Shown: positions 1 to 9,141 of the stretch, in pieces
Position numbering within the stretch: position 1 is the first letter of the stretch
How the letters are laid out: each line of letters opens with the position of its first letter
Origin: Erysipelothrix piscisicarius
GTDB taxonomy: Bacteria; Bacillota_I; Bacilli_A; Erysipelotrichales; Erysipelotrichaceae
Direction: 5' to 3'
Length of the DNA: 64,000 bases
Assembly (NCBI RefSeq): GCF_003931795.1
Contig: NZ_CP034234.1
Coordinates: forward strand, 496,001 to 560,000
Translations under genes and position numbers: made by a program
The notes under the pieces: model-generated
Databases searched by the model: none
Told to the model about the DNA's origin: nothing
Seen by the model: only the letters and a program-made list of their open reading frames with translations

Positions 1-1
1 T

Positions 2-2137
2 AATGGAGTTGTACTCGTGAAAAATGGCGACGAGAATATGGTATTTTCAAGTAATTTTGCGTGCCCGGAGTGTGGATTCAGCATTGCATCCATCGAACCA
101 CGTCTTTTTTCTTTCAACTCACCCATGGGTGCATGTCACAACTGTAATGGTTTAGGCATGACGCAATCAGTAGATCCTGAGTTCTTAATTCCTGATCCGA
201 CTTTGTCGATTTCTGAAGGTGGGATTCGATACTATAAAAATATTGTGAATTCACAAAATATCGAGTGGCAGACATTTGAGCATCTCATTCAATTTGCGAA
301 AGTTGATATTGATAAACCCATTAATAAATTAACGAAAAAACAAATGGATATTTTACTCTACGGAAGTGTTGTGCCCGTAAAATATGTTATTGAATCGCGT
401 TCGGGAAATAGTTTTCACCGTAACGAACCCATCGAAGGGGTTGTAAGTTTAATTGAGCGACGTCATCGCGATACGACATCTTCATCATCGCGAGAATGGT
501 ATGGTTCGTTTATGGGTGAAGCTGTCTGTTCAGAGTGCCATGGTGCACGTCTGAATCAAGAAGCCTTAAGCGTGCGCGTAGGCGGATTAAACATTAGTCA
601 ATTTACTGAACAATCGATTGGTGATGCACTGCATTTTATGGATCATTTAGAACTCGATGAGATGAAAGCAAATATTGCTGAACTTGTGATTAAAGAAATT
701 GCCTCACGTCTAACATTCCTTAAGGATGTAGGACTAGAGTACTTAACGTTAGACCGTATTGCAGGAAGTCTTTCAGGTGGAGAATCTCAACGAATTCGTC
801 TTGCCACCCAGATTGGGTCGCGCCTTACGGGCGTGCTCTATGTTTTAGATGAACCCTCAATTGGTCTACATCAACGTGATAATGCGCGTCTTATTGAGAC
901 GCTAAAGAACATGCGTGATCTAGGGAATACCTTGATTGTTGTGGAACATGATGAGGAGACGATGGAAGCTGCGGACTGGATCGTGGATATCGGACCGGGA
1001 GCGGGCGCACTGGGTGGAGAAGTTATTGCGAATGGCCCCCTAGAATCGATTTTAAAAAACGAAAATTCAATTACCGGTCAGTATCTAAGTGGTAAACGAA
1101 GAATTCCTACCCCTCAAAAACGCCGTAAAGGCAATAAAAAGAAAATCGAAATTATGGGTGCGGAAGAAAATAACTTAAAAGGAATTAATGTTAAGTTTCC
1201 ACTTGGAACATTTATCGCAGTTACAGGTGTAAGTGGTAGTGGTAAGTCGTCACTTGTTAATGAGGTCTTAAGCAAAACCGTTTATCATGCGCTTGGAAAA
1301 CAACGTTTAAAACCTGGTAAACATAAAAAAATTAAAGGTCTCGATAATATTGATAAATTAATTACAATTGATCAAAATCCAATTGGACGTACACCACGTT
1401 CTAACCCTGCAACCTATACAGGGGTATTTGATGATATTCGTGACTTGTTTGCGAAAACACCTGAGGCCAAAATGCGCGGTTATGATAAAGGAAGATTCTC
1501 CTTTAATGTTGCCGGTGGCCGTTGTGAGATGTGTAAAGGTGATGGAGTCAAACGGATTTCGATGCACTTTTTACCGGATGTATTTGTTAAATGTAGTGAA
1601 TGTGATGGTAAGCGCTATAACGATGAGACACTCCAAGTTCATTATAAAGAAAAAACAATTTTTGATATTCTTGATATGAGTATCGATGAGGCGACGGAAT
1701 TCTTTGCACCGATTTCAAAAATTCGAAAAGGACTTGAAACGTTGCAGGATGTCGGACTGGGTTATATTAAACTGGGTCAATCAGCAACCACTTTATCCGG
1801 AGGTGAAGCACAGCGTGTTAAACTTGCGAGTGAGCTTCAAAGACCTTCTACTGGGAAGACGATGTTTGTTCTTGATGAACCGACAACAGGTTTACACAGT
1901 TATGATGTGGAAAAACTAACGGGAGTATTACAACGTATTGTGGATAATGGTGATACCGTAGTTGTGATTGAACATAACCTTGATGTTATTAAAAATGCGG
2001 ATTATGTTATTGACCTTGGTCCAGAAGGCGGTGAAGGCGGTGGAACACTTGTTGCTTGTGGTACACCTGAAGACATTTGCCAAGTCGAAGACGGCTATAC
2101 TGGACATTATCTTAAAGGGGTCTTAGAAAAGGGGTAG
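2..2137 (+). CDS. uvrA: UvrABC excinuclease subunit A, 5'-truncated by window edge
   Basis: UvrA is the DNA-damage-sensing ATPase of nucleotide excision repair; it loads UvrB on lesions. The reading frame is open to the left edge, so the N-terminal third, including the first Walker A, lies outside; the GTG at 17 is internal. Visible parts are the first ABC signature (LSGGESQRIRLA) with Walker B (VLDEPSIGLH), the second Walker A (GVSGSGKSSL, near 1230), the C-terminal zinc module (CEMCKGDG, then CSEC, 1525-1610), the second signature (LSGGEAQRVKLA) and Walker B (VLDEPTTGLHS). About 710 residues of a usual 940 are present. hprK starts 3 bp after the stop, so they are probably cotranscribed. No lesion is seen in the visible part. 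Confidence 0.97.
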   Translation, partial: NGVVLVKNGDENMVFSSNFACPECGFSIASIEPRLFSFNSPMGACHNCNGLGMTQSVDPEFLIPDPTLSISEGGIRYYKNIVNSQNIEWQTFEHLIQFAKVDIDKPINKLTKKQMDILLYGSVVPVKYVIESRSGNSFHRNEPIEGVVSLIERRHRDTTSSSSREWYGSFMGEAVCSECHGARLNQEALSVRVGGLNISQFTEQSIGDALHFMDHLELDEMKANIAELVIKEIASRLTFLKDVGLEYLTLDRIAGSLSGGESQRIRLATQIGSRLTGVLYVLDEPSIGLHQRDNARLIETLKNMRDLGNTLIVVEHDEETMEAADWIVDIGPGAGALGGEVIANGPLESILKNENSITGQYLSGKRRIPTPQKRRKGNKKKIEIMGAEENNLKGINVKFPLGTFIAVTGVSGSGKSSLVNEVLSKTVYHALGKQRLKPGKHKKIKGLDNIDKLITIDQNPIGRTPRSNPATYTGVFDDIRDLFAKTPEAKMRGYDKGRFSFNVAGGRCEMCKGDGVKRISMHFLPDVFVKCSECDGKRYNDETLQVHYKEKTIFDILDMSIDEATEFFAPISKIRKGLETLQDVGLGYIKLGQSATTLSGGEAQRVKLASELQRPSTGKTMFVLDEPTTGLHSYDVEKLTGVLQRIVDNGDTVVVIEHNLDVIKNADYVIDLGPEGGEGGGTLVACGTPEDICQVEDGYTGHYLKGVLEKG

Positions 2138-2140
2138 TTT

Positions 2141-3094
2141 ATGGAAGAAAGAGTTTCATGCAGTGTAAAAACACTCGTACATCATTTTGGATTTGAACAA
2201 GTGGCGGGAGACCGAGAATCGTTAAAACGACGAATTACTCTTCCGAATACAAACAGACCTGGCTTGGAATTAACGGGGTTTTATGCACATGCAGAACCAA
2301 AACGTGTAGTCATAATTGGAAATAAAGAATCCTCATTTATCAAAACATTGGATGAGTCCGAACAGGCCGAACGATTTGATACAATCTTGAATGAAGAAAC
2401 ACCGTTCGCGTTAATTACAGGTGGCAATCCATGTCCGCCAACCCTTCGTAATGTTGCGAACAAAAAGAATTTCCCCGTGTTTGTTACAGACCGACCAAGT
2501 TCAGATATCATGGTGGAAATCGTTACGTTTTTAGATGAGGTCTTGGCACCGACAGGAAATGTTCATGGTGTTTTAATGAACGTTTTTGGAAAAGGTGTAC
2601 TTATTATTGGTGAGAGTGGTATGGGTAAAAGTGAAGTCGCACTTGAATTGGTCTTACGTGGTCATGCGTTAATTGCCGATGATCGTGTAGATATTACCCG
2701 TGTTAAAAATAAAATAATGGGAACAGCCCCCGAGTTATTACGTGGAATGCTCGAAATTCGCGGAATTGGAATTATCGATGTCAGCCAGATGTTTGGGGTC
2801 CGCTCATATCTGGAACAAGAAGAAATTAACTTTGTAATTGAGTTTACAAAATGGGATGACAACCAGCAATACCTTAGAGCCGGTATTGAAGAACAACTGC
2901 CTTATGAGGCATTGGGATTAAAAATACCGCACCTTGTATTCCCGGTGAAAGAAGGTCGTAATATGTCAGTACTCGTTGAATCCGCTGTACGTGATCATAT
3001 GCTTAAACAACGAGGAATTAATAGCGCAGAACTTTTTGATGAGCGCGTAATGGATTTTATTAAACGTCAAGCAAAGGAGCAAGTTGATGATTAA
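2141..3094 (+). CDS. hprK: HPr kinase/phosphorylase
   Basis: Bifunctional enzyme that phosphorylates HPr on Ser46 when glycolytic intermediates are high and reverses this with phosphate; P-Ser-HPr is the CcpA corepressor in Firmicutes. At 317 aa it has family length. The P-loop GESGMGKSE is near residue 157, followed by the HPrK/P signature region around RGMLEIRGIGIIDV (about residues 200-214). It sits between uvrA and lgt, the common Firmicute order. Its presence makes the cre boxes at 36583-36596 and 55658-55675 meaningful. Start ATG 2141 is preceded by an AAGGGG ribosome site in the end of uvrA. Confidence 0.97.
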   Translation: MEERVSCSVKTLVHHFGFEQVAGDRESLKRRITLPNTNRPGLELTGFYAHAEPKRVVIIGNKESSFIKTLDESEQAERFDTILNEETPFALITGGNPCPPTLRNVANKKNFPVFVTDRPSSDIMVEIVTFLDEVLAPTGNVHGVLMNVFGKGVLIIGESGMGKSEVALELVLRGHALIADDRVDITRVKNKIMGTAPELLRGMLEIRGIGIIDVSQMFGVRSYLEQEEINFVIEFTKWDDNQQYLRAGIEEQLPYEALGLKIPHLVFPVKEGRNMSVLVESAVRDHMLKQRGINSAELFDERVMDFIKRQAKEQVDD

Positions 3095-4547
3095 GTTTTT
3101 TCCAAATACTCAAACATTCGTTCAAATTGGACCTGTAAGTATTGCGTGGTATGCAATACTGATAATGTCTGGTGCATTTCTAGCGTATTCTATAAGTCAA
3201 CGAAATTTACTCAAAGTAGGTTATAAAAAAGAGGATATCGAAGATTTATTCATGGGTTCGCTCATTGCGGGGTTTCTGGGCGCGCGTCTTTGGTATGTTT
3301 TGTTTTTTGAATTTAAGACATACCTTTCTCAACCTTTACGCATCTTTGCAATCCATGAAGGTGGACTTGCGATTCAAGGGGGTTTAATTGCAGGGGTGGC
3401 ATTTGGCTATTGGTTTACAAAGCGCCGACGTCTAAATTTTATTCAATGGGCAGATCTCATTATTCCAAATATTCTCCTTGCACAAGCTATCGGTCGATGG
3501 GGGAATTTTATGAACAAGGAAGCTTATGGACGTGTTGTTCAAGAGAGCTTCTATAATCATTTTCCAATTTGGTTTAAAGATATGATGTATATTGATGGAG
3601 CATTCCGTCAACCAACATTCCTCTATGAGAGTGTTGCAAATATTATTGGATGGATTCTGATTGTATTTGTACTCAAACGATTCAGTAAGATTAAGCGCGG
3701 CGACTTAACTTTCGCATATATGATGTGGTATGGAGCAACCCGCTTTATCATTGAGGGATTTCGATCAGACAGTTTAATGTTTGGTCCAATTCGAGTTGCA
3801 CAATTTATTTCAATTATTTTTGTAGTACTTGGTGTGGCTGGATACATGGGACTTTTTAAAAAATACCTTAAACGTCAGAAACCAATTATTCTATTTGATT
3901 TTGATGGAACCATTGCGAATACACAAGCGTGCATTTTGGAGACGTTCCGTCGCGTGTTTGAAACATACAAGCCTGAGTATAAACTCAGCGAACAAGAAAT
4001 GAAATCCTTTTTAGGACCAACACTTCATGATACGTTTAGTAACTATTTTGAAGAAGCTGACATTGAGTCAATAATCCAAGAATACCGTCGGATCAATCAT
4101 GAGCTGCATGATGCTTATGTTGTTCCTATGGAACATGCGATTCCATTATTGGAAGATCTTAAAAATGATGGATATCGTATGGGTGTTGTTTCAAATAAAA
4201 TCACATCGACACTTGAACTTGGGATGGAAGTAACGGGTATCAACCCTGAACTTTTTGAAGTGGTATTAGGATGTGATCAATTTGAACCCGTAAAAGCCGA
4301 TCCTGCGGGCATCGATAAAGCACTCGAGTTGATGCATGCAGATCGTGGACAATTAATTTATGTTGGAGATACTGCTTCAGATATTCTCGCAGGACAGCGG
4401 GCAGGTTCATTTACTATCGGATATGTATTTGATAAAATACGTGAGAAGGATTTAGAAGAAAGTAAACCGAATCGTATGATTTCGGATTTAATGGAAATCA
4501 AAGAAATATTGAAGGAGGATCATGAATGGACAATAACTATGATGTAG
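3087..4547 (+). CDS. lgt: Prolipoprotein diacylglyceryl transferase fused to a HAD phosphatase
   Basis: Residues 1 to about 262 are Lgt, the membrane enzyme that attaches diacylglycerol to the lipobox cysteine. Seen are several hydrophobic segments, the HEGGLAIQGGLIAG block and the AQAIGRWGNFMNKEAYG signature, then PTFLYES. From about residue 268 (position 3890) a HAD hydrolase of PpaX/Gph type follows: motif I DFDGTIAN, motif II in GVVSNK, and motif IV GDTASDI. In Bacillus lgt and ppaX (P-Ser-HPr-derived pyrophosphatase) are separate neighbouring genes after hprK; here they are one frame without a stop. ATG 3087 is chosen over TTG 3084 because AAAGGAG (3073-3079) lies 7 nt upstream; it overlaps hprK. 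Pyrophosphatase activity is inferred from context. Confidence 0.92.
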   Translation: MIKFFPNTQTFVQIGPVSIAWYAILIMSGAFLAYSISQRNLLKVGYKKEDIEDLFMGSLIAGFLGARLWYVLFFEFKTYLSQPLRIFAIHEGGLAIQGGLIAGVAFGYWFTKRRRLNFIQWADLIIPNILLAQAIGRWGNFMNKEAYGRVVQESFYNHFPIWFKDMMYIDGAFRQPTFLYESVANIIGWILIVFVLKRFSKIKRGDLTFAYMMWYGATRFIIEGFRSDSLMFGPIRVAQFISIIFVVLGVAGYMGLFKKYLKRQKPIILFDFDGTIANTQACILETFRRVFETYKPEYKLSEQEMKSFLGPTLHDTFSNYFEEADIESIIQEYRRINHELHDAYVVPMEHAIPLLEDLKNDGYRMGVVSNKITSTLELGMEVTGINPELFEVVLGCDQFEPVKADPAGIDKALELMHADRGQLIYVGDTASDILAGQRAGSFTIGYVFDKIREKDLEESKPNRMISDLMEIKEILKEDHEWTITMM

Positions 4548-5461
4548 TCATCATTGGAGCAGGTCCAGCAGGTTTGACGGCAGCGGTTTATGCAGGACGC
4601 GCTGGCTTGAAAACAGCAATGTTGGAATCGGAAGCCCCAGGTGGAAAAATGATTAAGACGGACTTAGTCCAAAACTATCCCGGTGTGGATAATATTGCGG
4701 GGGTCGATTTATCGATGAAAATGTTTGAGCACTCGACCGCTTATGGAACAGAATACCTTTACGGGAATGTCAATGGCATTGTTGATGAAGGGGATTATAA
4801 AGTAATCAAAACTGAAGATGGATCGGAGTACCGTGCTCATGTTGTCATCGTTGCAACGGGGACAAATGAACGTACTTTAGGATTTGAAAAAGATGACGCA
4901 CTCTTAGGTCACGGCCTATCTTATTGTGCAGTGTGTGACGGTGCATTCTTTAGAGATAAAAAAGTTGTTGTTATTGGTGGGGGGAATTCAGCCCTTGAAG
5001 AAGCTGTCTATTTAACCCAGTTTGCAAGTGAAGTTAATCTTGTAATTCGTAGAGATGTCTTCCGAGGCGATGATTCAGCACAACGCCAAGTATTTAGCAA
5101 CGATAAAATTAATGTAATTAAAAAACATATTCCCGTTGATTATATCGATAGCGATGGGAAAATAACAGGGATGAAATTTGAACATGTTGAAACAGGAGAA
5201 CCACTAGTAATTGAAACAGATGGTGTCTTCCCTTACATTGGGGCGACTCCAGCAACAGGGTTCCTAAAAGATTTAAATGTTTTAGATAATGAAGGTTATT
5301 TAATTGTTAATAATCAACTTGAAACTGAAATTCCAGGCATCTTTGGAGCCGGTGATGTTATTCAAAAACATTTACGTCAAATTGTTACTGCAACAAGTGA
5401 TGGTGCAATTGCAGCACAAAATGCATTTCACTATATACAAGATCTTAAATCTAAGGCATAG
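4526..5461 (+). CDS. trxB: Thioredoxin-disulfide reductase
   Basis: NADPH-dependent flavoprotein that reduces thioredoxin in the cytoplasm. It has the FAD Rossmann motif near the N-terminus (VVIIGAGPAGLTAA), the redox-active CAVC in SYCAVCDGAFF around residue 135, the NAD(P)H site VVVIGGGNSALEEA, and the C-terminal GIFGAGDV followed by RQIVTATSDGA. At 311 aa it is a normal low-Mr TrxB. ATG 4526 follows a strong AAGGAGG (4512-4518) and overlaps the end of the lgt-HAD gene by 22 nt, indicating translational coupling. A hairpin terminator begins inside its last codons. Confidence 0.96.
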   Translation: MDNNYDVVIIGAGPAGLTAAVYAGRAGLKTAMLESEAPGGKMIKTDLVQNYPGVDNIAGVDLSMKMFEHSTAYGTEYLYGNVNGIVDEGDYKVIKTEDGSEYRAHVVIVATGTNERTLGFEKDDALLGHGLSYCAVCDGAFFRDKKVVVIGGGNSALEEAVYLTQFASEVNLVIRRDVFRGDDSAQRQVFSNDKINVIKKHIPVDYIDSDGKITGMKFEHVETGEPLVIETDGVFPYIGATPATGFLKDLNVLDNEGYLIVNNQLETEIPGIFGAGDVIQKHLRQIVTATSDGAIAAQNAFHYIQDLKSKA

Positions 5462-5475
5462 CCTTAGATTTTTGT
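5447..5475 (+). terminator. Rho-independent terminator overlapping trxB stop
   Basis: An 11-bp perfect stem (5447-5457 with 5461-5471) has a 3-nt loop and ends in a T-rich tail. The stem contains the last codons of trxB, so termination is built into the coding end. A TATAAT at 5476-5481 directly after it may serve rapZ. Confidence 0.8.
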
Positions 5476-5499
5476 TATAATTGGGGTAAGAGGTGGAAC

Positions 5500-6360
5500 A
5501 TGGAAAAACAAAAAGTAGTTTTAGTCACAGGTCTATCAGGTGCAGGGAAAACAAGCGCCATGGCTGTTTTAGAAGACATGGGGTATCATTGTATTGATCG
5601 TTTTCCAGTATTTATGATTGAAGATCTTGTACGAGATATTGAGGCGATGAAAGATGGGACTTACAGCAATCTTGCGTTAAGTGTGAATGCTGCAGATTTC
5701 GATGTTTTCTATCGTACATTCAAGAACTCAGAGTGTGAGTTGATTGTCTTGTTTTTAGATGCGAGTAAAGAACAACTTCTGCTACGCTATAAGTATAATC
5801 GACGCAATCACCCATTAATTGTTGCGAATCTGGCAAATGGGCTTGAAGAGGCCATTGATGCGGAAATCGAACAGTTTTCAAATATTAAGTCACGCGCATC
5901 GATTATCATCGATACAACATTTTTAACACAACAAAATCTAACATCACGCATTAAGCGGTTCTTTAAAATAGAGGGAAATCAATCCTTATTCCTAAGCTTT
6001 ATTTCGTTTGGTTATCGTAAAGGTCTTCCAATGGATGCAGACCTTGTTTTCGATGTGCGATTCTTAAACAATCCATATTGGGAAGAATCCCTGCGATCTA
6101 TGACGGGGAATGATAAACCAGTCTTTGACTACGTAATCAACGATGAAAAAACACAAGAATTTTTAAAATATCTAACACACTTTTTAGATTACGCCTTTGA
6201 ACGTTATATCGAAGAGTCAAAGCACTTGTTAACTGTTGCAATTGGTTGTACAGGTGGTCAACATCGATCTGTTTCGATTGTGAATTGGCTCTATGAAAAT
6301 TATGACAAACAATATAATACCTTAAAAGACCACCGTGATATGCCCGAGGATAAAGAGTAA
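5500..6360 (+). CDS. rapZ: RNase adapter/nucleotide-binding protein RapZ (YvcJ)
   Basis: P-loop protein with Walker A GLSGAGKTSA at residues 11-20 and a conserved C-terminal domain with GCTGGQHRSV (about residue 247), typical of the RapZ/YvcJ family at 286 aa. In enteric bacteria RapZ presents small RNAs to RNase E; in Bacillus YvcJ is a GTP-binding protein linked to competence, so the molecular role here is unsettled. ATG 5500 has a GAGGTGG ribosome site. The stop overlaps the yvcK start by 1 nt, and rapZ-yvcK-whiA is a conserved Gram-positive cluster. Confidence 0.93.
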   Translation: MEKQKVVLVTGLSGAGKTSAMAVLEDMGYHCIDRFPVFMIEDLVRDIEAMKDGTYSNLALSVNAADFDVFYRTFKNSECELIVLFLDASKEQLLLRYKYNRRNHPLIVANLANGLEEAIDAEIEQFSNIKSRASIIIDTTFLTQQNLTSRIKRFFKIEGNQSLFLSFISFGYRKGLPMDADLVFDVRFLNNPYWEESLRSMTGNDKPVFDYVINDEKTQEFLKYLTHFLDYAFERYIEESKHLLTVAIGCTGGQHRSVSIVNWLYENYDKQYNTLKDHRDMPEDKE

Positions 6361-7319
6361 TGAAGGTCGCGGTAGTTGGTGGTGGAAAAGGGCAATCTGC
6401 GTTATTAAGAGGTTTAAAACATATAGAATCACTGGAGTTAAGTGCGATTGTTACGGTGGCTGATGATGGTGGTAGTACTGGGCGATTGCGAGAAGATTTT
6501 AATGTTCCAGCTATGGGTGATATTCGAAATGTGATGCTTGCTTTAGCGGAGTCGGAAAATTTGCTGTCGCAAATTATGAACTATCGTTTTAGTAAAGATT
6601 CAAGATCAACCCTTGCAGGTCATAATCTTGGGAACTTAATCCTTACGGCACTTACAGACACCACTGGCGATTTTATGGACGCGGTTGCATCGGTTTCAAA
6701 AGTTTTAAATGTGATAGGTGACATTATTCCTTCATCCGAAGAAACCATTACATTATGTGCACGGATGGAAGATGGAACGATTGTCCGCGGAGAATCGAAT
6801 ATTCCAAAATATGCGAACTCAATTGACTGTGTTTACTACGATGAGCCGGTACATGCAACAGATCAGGCGCTTCAAGCCATTCTTGAAGCGGATGTGATCT
6901 TATTAGGTGTTGGTTCGTTGTATACCTCAATTCTTCCAAATATCATCATTCCAGAAATAAAAGAAGCACTGCAAAAAAGTAATGGGAAGATTGTGTATTA
7001 TTGCAATGCAATGAGTCAGCCCGGAGAAACAGATGGCTATAGTGGGGAAGATCATGTGAATGCAATTGTAAAACATATCGAAAAACCTGTCGATCTTGTT
7101 GTACGTTGTGTTGATGAAATTCCTTCTGATGTAATTCAAAACTACGAAAATGAAGATTCTCATCCAATTTACTTTAGAAGTTCGGTTCATACGTATACCG
7201 TTGTAGACCAAAACTTATTGAATTTTGAGAATGGAAAAATCCGTCATGATCATGATCGTGTGCGTGAGGGATTCTATGAAATACTGGAGGTGATTGGATG
7301 TCCTTTAGCAGTGAAGTAA
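6360..7319 (+). CDS. yvcK: Gluconeogenesis factor YvcK (CofD-like)
   Basis: A 319-aa protein of the YvcK/CofD-like family, needed in Bacillus for growth on gluconeogenic carbon and for cell shape; it binds UDP-sugars. Characteristic stretches are VAVVGGGKGQSALLRGL at the N-terminus, VTVADDGGSTGRLR (about residues 33-46), PAMGDIRNVMLALA and GHNLGNLILTAL. The start codon shares a base with the rapZ stop, and its 3' end overlaps whiA by 22 nt, so all three are translated from one message. Confidence 0.94.
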   Translation: MKVAVVGGGKGQSALLRGLKHIESLELSAIVTVADDGGSTGRLREDFNVPAMGDIRNVMLALAESENLLSQIMNYRFSKDSRSTLAGHNLGNLILTALTDTTGDFMDAVASVSKVLNVIGDIIPSSEETITLCARMEDGTIVRGESNIPKYANSIDCVYYDEPVHATDQALQAILEADVILLGVGSLYTSILPNIIIPEIKEALQKSNGKIVYYCNAMSQPGETDGYSGEDHVNAIVKHIEKPVDLVVRCVDEIPSDVIQNYENEDSHPIYFRSSVHTYTVVDQNLLNFENGKIRHDHDRVREGFYEILEVIGCPLAVK

Positions 7320-8245
7320 AACATGAAATATCCACAAATATTTATCACGAGTGTTGTGAACGTGCATTCTTATCGGCATTCTTACAAATCAATTCAAATT
7401 TGATTATTGCGAATAAGCGCATGCAAATTCAAATTGAGATTGAAAATGCAGCAATTGCGAAACGATTGTTTTCACTTCTTAAAGAACGTTACCAGGTCGA
7501 AATTGACTTGACGGTTGTTAAAAAACAAAAATTAAAGAAAAATAATGTCTATGTTCTCCGTGTTATGGATCGCGGTATGGAAATCTTGGAAGATTTGGGA
7601 ATTTATTCGTCGAAAGGCATGCGAAGCACACCATATAGCGTAATTACACTTAAAGAATGCTGTGCGCGTGCTTATCTTGCGGGTGCATTTCTGGCAAGTG
7701 GAAGCATTAATGCGCCAACAACTGCAAATTATCATATGGAAATAACGTGTGAAGGCGAGGAACTTGCGCGTTATCTACAAAAACTACTCAATCGTTTTGA
7801 CATCACCGCTAAAATAACAACCCGCCGCAATCGTCAAGTTGTTTATGTTAAGGCAGCAGACCAAATTGCGGATTTCTTAAAAATAACAGGAGCTCATGTT
7901 AATACTTTGGAATTTGAAGATATCCGCATTCAGCGCGATTTTAAAAACTCCTTAACACGACTTGATAATTGCGAAGTTGCAAATGAGGTCAAAGCCATTA
8001 AAGCCGGAAGTCAACAGTTGGACGCAATTTACAAACTTATTGAACATAATCGTTACAATCAACTTGAAGCGCGATTAATTCAAGTGGGTGATTTACGCAT
8101 GAATCATCCTGAAGCAAGTTTGAACGAGCTTATTGAATACTATGAAGAAGAACATAATGCAACCATTAGTAAATCAGGTTTACAACACCGTTTTAAAAAA
8201 ATAATTGAATTAGCAGATAAATTAGACCAAGAGGTAGCATCTTGA
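7298..8245 (+). CDS. whiA: DNA-binding protein WhiA
   Basis: WhiA combines a LAGLIDADG homing-endonuclease-like N-terminal domain with a C-terminal helix-turn-helix. It is a sporulation regulator in actinomycetes and affects division and chromosome segregation in Bacillus. The sequence opens MSFSSEVKHEIS, contains CCARAYLAGAFLASGSINAP (about residues 123-142), and ends with the helical DNA-binding part around NELIEYYEEEHNATISKSG. Length 315 aa is standard. A strong GGAGGTGAT ribosome site lies within yvcK just before ATG 7298. Confidence 0.95.
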   Translation: MSFSSEVKHEISTNIYHECCERAFLSAFLQINSNLIIANKRMQIQIEIENAAIAKRLFSLLKERYQVEIDLTVVKKQKLKKNNVYVLRVMDRGMEILEDLGIYSSKGMRSTPYSVITLKECCARAYLAGAFLASGSINAPTTANYHMEITCEGEELARYLQKLLNRFDITAKITTRRNRQVVYVKAADQIADFLKITGAHVNTLEFEDIRIQRDFKNSLTRLDNCEVANEVKAIKAGSQQLDAIYKLIEHNRYNQLEARLIQVGDLRMNHPEASLNELIEYYEEEHNATISKSGLQHRFKKIIELADKLDQEVAS

Positions 8246-8772
8246 TGCATTATGAAGGTGTAAAATTTAACTTGAGAGAAGCTCGTGATGATGATGCACA
8301 CGAACTTTTCCAGATAATGTGTGATGAACGTGTTACGAAATATTATGGAATGGGTCGCTTTGAAGATCATGACGAGGCATTAAAGGAAATCCATCGCTTT
8401 AAAGAATCTGAGACCAGCTTTGATGGGTTTCGTTGGGTTATTTCAGATAAAAATGACTGTTATATCGGCGATGTAGGGTGTTATAACTATGATCTGGATT
8501 TTAACTGCATTGAAGTCAGTTTTAAACTCAAATATGAATATTGGAATCAAGGAATTCTTTCGGAAGCATTACAATACGCAATTGATTATGCGTTCAATTT
8601 CAAATACTATAATCGACTCCAAGTAAAAGTTTGTCCTGAAAATCAAGGATGCATTCGACTCTTGGATAAAACAGGATTTAAGTATGAGGGGACGTTGAGG
8701 CAAGCGGAGTATGAAGCGGGACGCTATATCGATATATGTATCTATTCGCTACTTCAAACCGACATTATGTGA
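8245..8772 (+). CDS. GNAT N-acetyltransferase, RimJ/RimL type
   Basis: A 175-aa GNAT-fold acetyltransferase. It shows the N-terminal FNLREARDDDAHELF, the central strand and YEYWNQGILSEAL (acetyl-CoA loop region) and the C-terminal NQGCIRLLDKTGFKYEGTLR typical of the RimJ/RimL/SpeG branch. These modify protein N-termini or small amines; the substrate cannot be told. ATG 8245 is preferred to TTG 8242; it shares a base with the whiA stop, so it is probably the last gene of the rapZ operon. Confidence 0.85.
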   Translation: MHYEGVKFNLREARDDDAHELFQIMCDERVTKYYGMGRFEDHDEALKEIHRFKESETSFDGFRWVISDKNDCYIGDVGCYNYDLDFNCIEVSFKLKYEYWNQGILSEALQYAIDYAFNFKYYNRLQVKVCPENQGCIRLLDKTGFKYEGTLRQAEYEAGRYIDICIYSLLQTDIM

Positions 8773-8800
8773 TGATTAGTGAACCGCGCTAAAAGTGGTA

Positions 8801-8825
8801 TTGACATTTTTTTTCGTGTTATAAT
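8801..8825 (+). promoter_or_regulatory. Promoter-like TTGACA/TATAAT with short spacer
   Basis: Perfect TTGACA (8801-8806) and TATAAT (8820-8825) lie upstream of the small membrane protein at 8847, but only 13 bp separate them instead of about 17. Either the true -35 is elsewhere or activity depends on the -10 alone. Both hexamers matching by chance in AT-rich DNA cannot be excluded. Confidence 0.35.
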
Positions 8826-8846
8826 TATTAAAAGGCGGTATTTATT

Positions 8847-9119
8847 ATGGGTTCTATTATTTCGTTTTTAATTTTATTCTTTATAACAATGATTATTATC
8901 AAGATTTTACCCCAATTATTGGGTATTGTCGTCATCATTTGGGTTATTAGTACGATTGTACGTGTAATCCAAGAAGTACGTCGTCCTCGAGGATCTTCTC
9001 GAGATTTTTATGGGAGTCAAAGTTCGCATACAGATCAATCGTATTCGGATAATCATAACGGCGATGTTATCGATGTAGAATATACAACACGTGATGTCAC
9101 AGATCAAGAAAATAAATAG
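8847..9119 (+). CDS. Small membrane protein of unknown function
   Basis: A 90-aa protein I do not recognise. Residues 1-38 are almost entirely hydrophobic (two adjacent membrane segments split by KILPQ), and the remainder is a polar tail rich in Arg, Ser, Asp and Asn, probably cytoplasmic. AAGGCGG precedes ATG 8847, supporting translation. It is followed 22 bp later by an acetyltransferase gene on the same strand, with which it may be cotranscribed. Confidence 0.7.
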   Translation: MGSIISFLILFFITMIIIKILPQLLGIVVIIWVISTIVRVIQEVRRPRGSSRDFYGSQSSHTDQSYSDNHNGDVIDVEYTTRDVTDQENK

Positions 9120-9141
9120 TGATTAAGGGAGGGGATGCTTG

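Noticed and set aside
6927-7211. 94-codon minus-strand ORF opposite yvcK
   Set aside because: Antisense shadow of a conserved gene, with no start signals of its own.
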